Below, piece after piece: positions 48,201 to 55,597 of a DNA stretch of 64,000 nt. This DNA is from Siphonodentalium dalli (Eukaryota > Mollusca > Scaphopoda > Gadilida > Siphonodentaliidae). Within the stretch, counting starts at the first letter, position 1; the number at the start of each line of letters is the position of its first letter. The position numbers were made by a program, and so were the translations under genes. The DNA lies in assembly GCA_032622095.1 (NCBI GenBank), contig CP136068.1, positions 53,130,443 to 53,194,442 of the forward strand, in the 5' to 3' direction. Below the pieces are notes generated by a model. It saw only the letters and a program-made list of their open reading frames with translations. It was not told where the DNA came from and made no database searches.

Positions 48201-51200
48201 CACGTAACCGCCAATTCCCCAAATTCATCGGAACTGCATTACATGTCCAACGTCACGAGCCGAAAACTAATTGTTCTAACAAATGGTAGTGTGCCTTCAA
48301 AATAAGTCTCTTCGGTTCCCCATGCACGCCAAATAAAATCTAATCCTTTTGGAGTGAGCCCCCTCAGATTCTTTGCTGAGATCCCTGCCAATTTTCATGT
48401 CACCCGAGAATTCAATTTGTACCTTTAAACCGGAAATGGCGTCCCTTTTGATGTTAACTTCCGGGAAAAGAAATATTCCGTCCCATGACTGATAATGATG
48501 TGCAATAAAACGAAACAATCTAGCTGGGCGGCTGTGCCGTCTTCTGACAGTTTAGGAGGCAGAACCCAGTCAGGTTGTAATTCACAGACACTCGAGCCGT
48601 ACATCTAGACCGTCACGCCAACTGTACACCAGCAGCCAAATATCGACTTGTCAACCAATTTATTTGTCTTGAATTTTTTCCTTGACTTCCATGACCGAAA
48701 TCGCCTATCTACCTGATCATGTGCAGAGAAAAAAATGCTACATTCGCCAGCCTGAAGTGGTCCAGGGCGTTGTATAGTATGAATACCACATTAATGATAA
48801 ATCATAATCTATAGGTTAGGACCCTCGCCTTTGTAAATTTCCATCAGGCCCAGATGTGCACCACAAGGGAAGGAATCCGCGACGCCAACCTTTGTTTGAC
48901 GAAAGATTTGTATTTTCATAGGTTTTGACAGTGGGACCACTAGGGATAGAAACTACATTTCCCGTGTTGGCCCTAGTCTCAGCTCTGTCGCATTCTAAGG
49001 GGAGAAAACGCATTTCCCACCTGGCCCTATAATTATTAGCTCCAGATCCCACCGTCAAAACCACACGGCCGAGGCATGATTATTCACTTTCACATCTTTG
49101 TCAAACAAAAGGCGCACATCTGAAGACGTTACCATGCCGCAGTTTCTCTATTTAAATTTGATCAACCCACCATGTTGGCGACACATACCGGCACATCCAG
49201 CCTGGACACAGCTGTCGGTCTTCTGCGTATCTCGTCTGTACAGCTTTAATAGGCGCCCACTATACTAAGACCTTAGGGTGTCCAGGTTGGTGTGACTCCG
49301 GCATGGCCCGTCAACCAAGTGGTATAATTCGGCCTTGTCTTCGTTAATATCTCTGCACATGTCAGGTAAGAATAGGATTCCGAGGGTTAGCATATCATGA
49401 GTTGCTCACGGGGTTGAGTGCCTGCCATCTGCGACGGAGTCTTTGACTGTAATATCCGGTTCGGTCACTCAACCCAGGGTGGTCGACCATCAAGGAGGGT
49501 GTCCCAAAAATCAAGAGGTATACCTTTCTGGTTACCATCATCACTGGTCATCCAAATCTGCCTGGTCCGCCACTGATGGCCGACCCCACAACAAGAGCTC
49601 CATATGAGATGCCAACCCGGAATCAGGGATGTGAACTTGTCCAAAAAGTCTTCTATAATTAATATTGCCGGTCTAAATGAAGTGGGAAGCCCTCAGTGTG
49701 TTAACCATGTGGTGACACTGTGGGGGCGCCCAACTTCAGCTCCCCTGGTACGCCAACTTTCTTGGGATCCAATTGTCGTCCAACCACCAGGGCAGTTGTG
49801 GGCAGCCAGCCACCTAGATCAAATTCTGCAAACGGCATCTCATCAAAATCATCGATCGTGCAAGGTTGGATCGCACCCAGGACATTCCAATCACAGCCAG
49901 CCCATCGCCTTTTCATTCTTTAAGAGCTCTCTGGTCTTCACAGGTATACTTCTCTGGCTGTGAAGGTTGTCCAACGAGTGGGATACCAACCAAGCACGAT
50001 CAATCTCAGTGAATCCTTTTTATATTTCAAGGTACGCCGCACTGAGAGTCGCCAACGGGTGTTCACATTGGTCACCAAATACCTGGGATTTCCAATATAT
50101 CGCTAGCGATAGTAAGGGTTACCAATGTATTTGGCTGACCTTGAATTCTCTGAGGGATACTTCTTGACGCCAACGGGTGCTCACATTGGTCACCAAATAC
50201 CTGGGATTCCCAATATATCGCAAGTGATAGTAAGGGTTACCAATGTATTTGGCTGACCGTGACTTCTCTGAGGGATACCTCTTCTCATCCCTATCGTCTA
50301 TATCGGTGGCTACCCACATCAGTCCAAGGTTGGAGTGACAATCGGAGACCAAATAACTATTAAAAATTAGCAAGTCAAACTGAGAGGTCGCCCATAAAAG
50401 AGCGCCAATTAAACTTAAATTACCAATCAAGGGGGATACAAAAATGAGAATCGTTCAAGGTGCACACATTATTTGGTCGTCAATTTCTAGGTCTACCCAA
50501 CATCTCGCCAGCGTCTGCATATGACTTCCCAATGAACTGATTCTTCCACTGGTCGACAATCAGGGTTTCCAGTGAACTGGCAGACCAAACACTGTGTGAC
50601 AATTTGAGAAAGAGAATGCGTCCAAAGATGTTATAAATAGCCAATCATCCCAAAAGATGCAAAAATGAGAAATGGATGCTCACTGATTCTCGTAAATCTT
50701 CGATCTGCATTACCCAAATGAAAACGCCATGGAAGCACACATTAGTCACCAAATACTTGGAATTTCCAATATATCGCCAGCCTACTTCTGGTCTTTCTCC
50801 GACCACTTGTCAGTCTTCTGCTGGGCGATAGTAAGGGCTACCAATGCATTTGGATGACCATGTGCTCCATGACCATTTTCACCGAGGGATGTCTCTTCAT
50901 TTCAGCTTTCGATCTTGACAGGTGAGAAGTCCGAAGACTTCTAACCAGAGCCCCATAAAATTCTGACTTTTATATCCGACATTGACCAATCAGAATCCGA
51001 GATGCCGAAAAGTATTGATTTTCTATATTTAGTCAGAAAATTTATCGCTGCAGCCGACACGAGACAATACTTCGCCGACGGCTCCGCTGTTCGGTGTCGC
51101 GTATCTATGATAATTTCGTCTGCTATCTTTCCATAAATAAGATAAATTCCATGTCCGTGACAGTACATGCATGAATAATGATATGTGCGTTATATATATA

Positions 51201-54200
51201 TATGGAAGTGCTTTTCACTTGACCTTCTTCGACTTCACATACCTGATGGTAGGATGGTTGTTTTGACGAATTCATACATGGCAAAGCATCTGATGTTGAT
51301 CAAATGTGAGCCTGGACCAGCATTGCTGCAGTCAGTAATTGCAGTTGGCATGTTGACATCACTTTCAGGTATGTACAGGTAACACAAATTAACTGTCGCA
51401 TTGAAGAGGAATGGTTCTGGACATTCGTCTGAAATTAAATACATCAGCCCTGGTCAACGGAAGCTGACATAATGCTACGTTGATGTGTTTATTTATATAT
51501 ATATATATATATATTGTTTGTGGACAAAATTACTTCACAAGCTTGGAATGGATTGGGACCAAAAATTAACCAGACGATCCTGTTATTACGTCGAGCTCTT
51601 CCCAGGCATTTTCTCTCGTCATTTATCCTTGCACTTCAGTTATCAGCATGTCGCTAAAGTCCTCCACCACCTTTGTCATCGGGACAACGAAAGAATGTGT
51701 CGCCTTCAAATAGGAGGAATTAGCACGTATAAATATCGTATTTGACAGCGACCCAGTTATACCGCTGGTTTGTCTCAAAGCGAGAAATCGACGAAGCATA
51801 AAATCACTGCTGTGATCGCCTCGTGGTCAGCAATTCAGTCGCTTGCGGTGTGAATATAAAAATCGCGCGCTTTGAACTGCTACAGAAAACAGAAACGGCC
51901 ATTATAATAGCGCGCTCGCGTGCGGTGTGGATTGACCTTAAATATCATTATTTACAGGGAGAAATCTAGGGCAGCTGTCTGCAAACTTTGGTGCCTCAGA
52001 TCACAGGCTCCTGGGTAAAAATACTAAAATACCAATATATACTATACCAGTCACTGGTATAGTCTATATTGGTATTTTAGCATTTTTTCACCAGGAGCCT
52101 GATGTGATTAACCCTGAATAAGTTATATTGTTGGGAATGTATCACTGTTTTGCAATGTGTATTTTTAATTTCCTTTATTCTGCATTATGGCTATACTCAT
52201 CATTATTATCTGAATGCACTTCGTGTCCCACAAAATCTTATTGCGTTATAACGAAATTTTATATCGTTATAACGATATATTAGTTCGTTATAATGAAATC
52301 TTATTTCGATATATCGAACTCTTATTTCGGTATAACAATATATTATTTCGTTATACGATATATGATTGCGTTATCGAAATATTATTTCGTTGTTACGATA
52401 TCTTATTTAGTTATAACTACATCTTATTTCGTTATAACGAAATCTTATTTCGATATATCGATATCTTATCTCGTTATAATGATATCTTATATCCTTATAA
52501 CGATATCTTATTCCGTTATATAAAAAAAAGAGTTCACTTGTCACCTCCCGCGCTTCGTACATGTTTCTGCAGGGCAGGTTGGAACAGTTAATATAATTTT
52601 CAAAAACTAATTAATCAACCATTATGTAAATCCATACAGGTGGACTGGTGGAGAGTATGCCGAGATAAACCTAGATAAATAATATGAGGAAGATCAGATG
52701 AAAAGTATTTGAGTTATTGCATTGAATAGCATGTGTCTATGGAATGTATGGGTTGGGTTAATTCTTTTCTAAACCGACTGGCAAATCGATAAAAAAAAAC
52801 TATACTGGTGGCGGGGGTGGTGACATTACAAACCTGCACATAGAATATGAACATGATCTGCTAAAAATATTTCAGTTATCGCATCAGATATAGCACATGT
52901 CTATAGGTAGGTGGAATTATGTGTTCATATTTTCTAAATCGGTCAACCAATATATACCAAAAAGCTACACAGGTGAGGGGTGTATCATCATTGCACAGGC
53001 AATATAAATACGGTACGATAAAAAATAATGTTCGAGTTATCGTGTCTGATAGCATATGTCTACGGACAGACGGACTGACAGACGACCAACGGGTAGTTGA
53101 TCCAGACGTCGGCATTATGTGTATCATACGTGGCATGGGTACACATTAAAGAAAGTCAAAACGTTTTATTGAAGGGATGGTATTGCATTGATGAAACTTT
53201 TTTTTCATTTGAAACATTACTCCAATCAATTTACATGTACATCATTTCTCATAAAAGGCCATTGGCTCATCACATGAGTTTATATCTCTCATTCTCATCG
53301 CCGTGTTTTATAGCATACACGTATAAGTTATTCTTGAACTCTTCATAATCGTGAATGTCGATCATGTATAAATCATGGTTTGCTAGTATTTGGATTTATT
53401 ATTCTGGATGGTAACCTCTGTTAAACCGCGTGTAATGAATCACATAATTTGGATGATACCCTCTATTATATTGCGTCTAATGAATCACATAATTTGGATG
53501 ATACCCTCTGTTCTACTGCCGCGTCTAATGAATCACATAATTTGGATGATACCCTCTATTCTCCTCCATCTAATGAATCACATAATTAGGATGATACCCT
53601 CTATTCTCCCGCGTCTAATGAATCACATAATTAGGATGATACCCTCTATTCTCCGGCGTCTAATGAATCACATAATTAGGATGATACTCTCTATTCTCTT
53701 GCGTGTAATGAATCACATAATTAGGATGATACCCTCTATTCTCCGGCGTCTAATGAATCACATAATTAGGATGATACTCTCTATTCTCTTGCGTGTAATG
53801 AATCACATAATTAGGATGATACTCTCTATTCTCTTGCGTCTTATGAATCACATAATTTGGATGATACCCTCTATTCTCCTGCGTCTAATGAATCACATAA
53901 TTTGGATGATACCATCTATTCTCCTGCGTCTAATGAATCACATAATTAGGATGATACCCTTTATTCTCCTGCGTCTAATGAATCACATAATTAGGATGAT
54001 AACCTCTATTCTCCTGCGTCTATTGAATCACATAATTTGGCTGATACCATCTATTCTCCTGCGTCTAATGAATCACATAATTTGGATGATACCTTCTATT
54101 CTCCTGCGTCTAATGAATCACATAATGTGGATGATACCCTCTATTCTCCTGCGTCTAATGAATCACATAATTAGGATGATACCTCTATTCTCATGCGTCT

Positions 54201-55334
54201 AATGAATCACATAATTTGGATGATACCCTCTATTCTCCTGCGTCTAATAAATCACACAATTTGGATGATACCCTCTGTTCTACTACCGTGTCTAATGAAT
54301 CACATAATTTGGATGATACCCTATATTCTCTTGCGTCTAATGAATCACATAATTAGGATGATACCCTATATTCTCTTGCGTCTAATGAATCACATAATTT
54401 GGATGATACCCTCTATTATATTGCGTCTAATTAATCACATAATTTGGATGATACCCTCTATTCTCTTGCGTCTAATGAATCACATAATTTGGATGATACC
54501 CTCTGTTCTACTACCGCGTCTAATGAATCACATAATTTGGATGACACCCTCTAGTCTCCTGCGTCTAATGAATCACTTAATTTGGATGATACCCTCTATT
54601 CTCCTGCGTCTAATGAACCACACAATTTGGATGATACCCTCTGTTCTCCCGCGTCTAATGAATCATTTAGAACTTGTATTGCTATCTGTCCGTGCTTCCA
54701 AGGTACACAGTTCTTTTTATGTGTGGTCTCTTCTGTAGAGTTGGCAGCCCCAGCTCTGTTACCATTGTTTTTAACAAATTTCGGAAATATTCGATGGCTC
54801 ATATATAGAGGTCAATCCGAGGATCCATAGGATCGGATGAGCGATGTGGCCTGTAGGGTTTACCGAACAAAATGTTGACGGACGCATGCGCGCACAGATG
54901 GCGGACGACGGACACCAACCCATGACAATAACTCAAACTTGACTTCGCGCCAAAACAAAAGTGACAACCAAATTCAACATAAATTACACATCAAAGCTTA
55001 AGACCGAATACAACAGGAATGCAATAAGTTTTTTCAACTCACGTTCAGCATTTTTCTTTCTGAATACTGCACGATTCCCGACTTTCGGATCGAGATGTGC
55101 TTTCGTCATGGTACAATCTTTGCTTGTCTTGTTGTAGCTAAATTCCTCACAATCTATGTCTTCACTGCAGCGCACTGAACATCCTATCCTAGAAGCAACG
55201 CCGGGCTGAACAAATGAAACCCCCTCCGTTACTTGGCAATCTACTCTGATGAATTCGGATACAATAATCTGTGCAACCGTGAAACCACACAAAACCAGAA
55301 TAGTTATGATAACAAGGGCCCCGCGAGGAACCAT
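33004..55334 (-). CDS. Secreted PAN/Apple plus C-type lectin protein, 3 exons
   Basis: Coding exons are 55334-55043, 51428-51243 and 33224-33004 (292, 186 and 221 nt; 232 residues). Introns are 3614 and 18018 nt and both are phase 1. Donors are GTGAGT and GTATGT; acceptors are TTTCAG and CTCCTAG. Residues 1-21 form a signal peptide (hydrophobic LVIITILVLCGF). Residues 33-94 have the PAN/Apple cysteine pattern (CSVRCSEDIDCEEFSYN, then DCTM). Residues 99-232 form a C-type lectin domain: an N-terminal Cys pair (100, 113), TDC (131), SHLINI, IGG, NWMPNEPD (190-196) and the final AIC (229). The second conserved disulfide (C2-C3) and the WND motif are absent, so classical calcium-dependent sugar binding is doubtful. 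Possible N-glycosylation sites are NKT and NAT. Likely extracellular, perhaps in recognition or adhesion. Confidence 0.85.
33225..33940. other. Lectin intron 2, 3' end: no feature
   Basis: Intronic sequence. A short tandem duplication of TCAGAAAATATCTGCCATTT lies at 33235-33300. Otherwise nothing recognisable. Confidence 0.6.
33942..34070. repeat. Cluster of ATTACGCTTAAGCGTAAT palindromes
   Basis: Four 18-bp palindromes start at 33942, 33978, 33999 and 34020. Two are perfect (33978 and 34020); the others have one or two changes. The last three are spaced exactly 21 bp apart. The sequence after the fourth (AGCTGTTAAATGTGAATTTG) recurs at 7048-7075. Confidence 0.85.
35063..35092. repeat. (GTT)n microsatellite
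   Basis: About eight consecutive TTG triplets. Confidence 0.85.
35680..35925. repeat. 42-46-bp minisatellite, left segment of a split array
   Basis: Degenerate units of the type CATATACACCTCACCCATGA followed by CCATACAGTCACTCC and TGTATA. The array is broken at 35925 by the BEL/Pao insertion and continues at 39316. Confidence 0.7.
35921..35925 (+). repeat. Target-site duplication of the BEL/Pao element, left
   Basis: ATACA, matching 39316-39320 exactly. Confidence 0.85.
35926..36116 (-). repeat. BEL/Pao 3' LTR
   Basis: 191 bp, TG...CA, identical over its full length to 39125-39315. Confidence 0.95.
36117..36123 (-). promoter_or_regulatory. BEL/Pao polypurine tract
   Basis: GGGAGGA on the minus strand, directly abutting the 3' LTR; it primes plus-strand DNA synthesis. 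Confidence 0.75.
36159..37317 (-). pseudogene. BEL/Pao pol remnant (RT ends, A17 region)
   Basis: After an in-frame TAG at 37315-37317 the frame continues with the end of the protease/DUF1758 region (SKLGYLLAGPI), then the pre-RT segment (LKDHLNRGFIERVP). It jumps straight to the post-RT segment VLGLKWDITYNTLALPTKF and DPLGFIGPITASAKIFMQ. The catalytic RT palm between them is deleted. A second jump removes the central RNase H-like part (the sequence resumes at SEIKLLARECDWRH, then NPADLFTRGC). A frameshift near 36355 leads to NWPVDIQYLVSLEQ and a stop at 36159. The integrase and C-terminal domain are absent. Confidence 0.85.
37315..37770 (-). pseudogene. BEL/Pao aspartic protease region
   Basis: LLKTAVADV, then NFLFDDGSQCSFITETCAKR, gives the retroviral-type aspartic protease signature in its BEL form (D-x-GSQ-x-SFI). 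It continues to LAHPVIFSDSFTIDILIGAD. The frame differs from gag by one base; a single indel near 37750 would explain it, because BEL elements normally make one polyprotein. Confidence 0.85.
37712..39100 (-). CDS. BEL/Pao gag-like protein
   Basis: I start the protein at the ATG at 39100 (MNKELVALMRKRTALRGHAT), just inside the primer-binding site; the open frame itself extends upstream into the LTR. It contains an N-terminal coiled coil, the DUF1759-type capsid region (PKLILPIFSGDIMEWQTFWD, then SFEAAIHSV and IELLKQRFGQ) and zinc-knuckle Cys/His groups near the end (CVYCKSQSHQSSSC, LCYNCLSNSH and CRICKRKHHSSLC). About 460 residues, apparently intact to the frameshift at its end. Role: particle formation and RNA packaging. 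Confidence 0.88.
   Translation of the reverse strand: MNKELVALMRKRTALRGHATRYSNEMEQIMEQKQPDYRELEIVSTQVALRIDNLTKLNDAILNLIEDDKHFATEADETEHYMCKVEKTLLSAKMMISDHKTVPDKLKSTTINSDSDSHKVFTKNTTLPKLILPIFSGDIMEWQTFWDSFEAAIHSVSDKVLPKIQKFQHLRSLLREQASSCIMGLPLSNDNYIQAIELLKQRFGQSHKIVSAHLQALSALPHPHYDLRSLTLFRDKLESHVRSLDAMTEQTVSYSDMLTTTIMQKLPPAIRSSIIRHHGNRQFRLSEIREFLRKEIEILEVGCEETNYDPSVSTMMANANNTVHTDRHKFNIPPMTKPHCVYCKSQSHQSSSCVTVSNIQDRLTIVRQQNLCYNCLSNSHRVLVCASNFRCRICKRKHHSSLCDPSKIEATNAFNQQQPSHQMFASSSSRDHDQFHQFHVDADKIALSTVSSPSAFTQNRGS
39107..39123 (-). promoter_or_regulatory. BEL/Pao primer-binding site
   Basis: TGGTCCCTCGAACCATC on the minus strand, one base inside the 5' LTR. It starts with the TGG that pairs with a tRNA CCA end; I could not assign the tRNA. 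Confidence 0.55.
39125..39315 (-). repeat. BEL/Pao 5' LTR
   Basis: 191 bp, identical to the 3' LTR. No mismatch was found in a base-by-base comparison. It is followed by the ATACA duplication at 39316-39320. Confidence 0.95.
39316..40245. repeat. 42-46-bp minisatellite, right segment
   Basis: Continuation of the array at 35680-35925. Units alternate between CACCTCACCCATGACAATTC and CACCTCACCAATGGCCATAC forms, each followed by AGTCACTC and a TATA-containing spacer. Open frames through it are by-products of the repeats and are not genes. Confidence 0.75.
40246..42240. repeat. Left arm of a large inverted repeat
   Basis: Matches 44205-45785 in reverse. Paired landmarks are GACTTGCATATCGATTGGGG with ACCGGCAGAGTAATT (40265/45755), GAATTTGAGCCATGGATTA (40428/45620), CTCAGGGAGTTTATGAGGTA (41087/45330), GTGAAAAATATGACG (41211/45215) and AAAATATGGAAAATGGTAGA (41560/44840). 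A TTAA followed by AGGGGGACTGTACCC lies at 40347 and has a counterpart at 45702. The left arm holds about 500 bp (40515-41040) that the right arm lacks. No transposase frame was seen. Confidence 0.75.
42370..44165. repeat. 42-46-bp minisatellite between the inverted arms
   Basis: Same unit family as 39316-40245. There are roughly 40 degenerate units, with short in-array duplications such as CACTCATGATGCTTGACC at 44068 and 44148. Confidence 0.75.
44205..45785. repeat. Right arm of the large inverted repeat
   Basis: Reverse complement of much of 40246-42240 (see that entry). A third, direct copy of part of this arm lies at 46640-47600. Confidence 0.75.
46130..46620. repeat. 42-46-bp minisatellite, third block
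   Basis: About ten units of the CACCCATGACCACACAGCCA type. It stands next to a further copy of the inverted-repeat arm, so the minisatellite and the arm sequence travel together. Confidence 0.7.
46640..47600. repeat. Direct copy of the inverted-repeat right arm
   Basis: Starts with an AATGGGCGAGAGTAGCCACA segment equivalent to 44203, continues with CCATTTTGTGAGC (equivalent to 44497) and CCGCCATTTTGGTAGCC (equivalent to 44860), and ends with CTTCCGGTTGCCATTTTG (equivalent to 45221). Confidence 0.7.
47601..51180. other. Lectin intron 2, 5' part: duplications and a hairpin, no gene
   Basis: No protein family was recognised. An inverted repeat pairs about 48885-48945 with 49038-49112 (shared GGTTTTGAC and TTTGTTTGAC). 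A 119-bp unit (CATTGGTCACCAAATACCTG to GAGGGATAC) is tandemly duplicated at 50050-50168 and 50169-50287. A third copy at 50728-50890 carries a 45-bp insertion. The origin of this higher-GC block is unknown; it may belong to an unrecognised mobile element. Confidence 0.5.
51243..51428 (-). CDS. Lectin gene exon 2 (N-terminal half of CTLD)
   Basis: An acceptor TTAATTTCAG precedes 51428 and a donor GTATGT follows 51243. The exon encodes ECPEPFLFNATVNLCYLYI, then the TAITDCSNAGPGSHLINIR helix-and-strand segment. It begins and ends in phase 1, which matches both neighbouring exons. Confidence 0.88.
51484..51516. repeat. (TA)n microsatellite
   Basis: TA dinucleotide run just 5' (in gene orientation) of the exon 2 acceptor region. 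Confidence 0.85.
51999..52103. repeat. Near-perfect palindrome, ~50-bp arms
   Basis: TCACAGGCTCCTGGG...CTAAAATACCAATATA...CTATACCAGT is mirrored by ACTGGTATAG...TATTGGTATTTTAG...CACCAGGAGCCTGATGTGA with a 1-3-bp centre. It is a strong hairpin/cruciform candidate in intron 1. Confidence 0.85.
52235..52525. repeat. 21-bp tandem repeat built on TCGTTATAACGA palindromes
   Basis: About 14 units of ATCTTATTTCGTTATAACGA type; some centres read TCGATATATCGA. The unit length is a multiple of three and lacks stops, so 7-residue repeats (RYNEILF type) appear in one plus-strand frame. The array is intronic, so I do not treat this as a gene. Confidence 0.85.
53427..54663. repeat. 45-bp minisatellite in lectin intron 1
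   Basis: About 27-28 head-to-tail units built from TAATGAATCACATAATTTGG, then ATGATACCCTCTATTCTCCT and GCGTC. A few 48-bp variants occur (CTACTGCCGCGTC and CTACTACCGCGTC), and one 44-bp unit at 54181 shifts the frame. Variants TTTGG/TTAGG and CCTGCG/CTTGCG are interleaved. The plus strand is open as 15-residue repeats (MNHIIWMIPSILLRL) in two blocks. It is antisense to the lectin gene and there is no sign it is translated. Confidence 0.92.
54745..54935. repeat. Fragment of the 5.7-6.3 kb dispersed repeat
   Basis: TTTTTAACAAATTTCGGAAA, then GAGGTCAATCCGAGGATCCA and GATGAGCGATGTGGCC, parallels 5938-6030. It ends in a GACGGACG...CAGATGGCGGACGACGGAC tail of a type common in dispersed invertebrate repeats. 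Confidence 0.6.
55043..55334 (-). CDS. Lectin gene exon 1 (signal peptide and PAN domain)
   Basis: Starts at ATG 55334 (MVPRGALVIITILV) and is followed by a near-consensus donor, GAAC|GTGAGTTG. It ends one base into codon 98, matching exon 2. The upstream 260 bp (to the inverted-repeat element at 55598) would hold the promoter; I see no decisive TATA box. Confidence 0.87.
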
Positions 55335-55597
55335 TTTGCTCGGCCGGTTCAGACTGTCTATGGCTTCTAATTAATGTGAGTTGATTGTAGAAGTCACTTA
55401 CAATATATTTGTATTGAAAATATTGATCCCTGGCTTTGGTCCATTCTTGACTGTATGACTTTTCCCCATTCGTTTATACAAATAAACATGAGAATGGTCT
55501 ATTATTCATTTGAAGGGATGTGCGGGTCATAAAAGCAAACGACAGGCAGAAAAATATACAGTACAACAGCAGAATGATTAATATTCATTGTAGGGAA

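Noticed and set aside
53390-54738. 270- and 181-codon frames at 53.4-54.7 kb as a repetitive protein
   Set aside because: Explained by a 45-bp minisatellite inside the lectin intron; no splice signals, no signal peptide, antisense to the gene.
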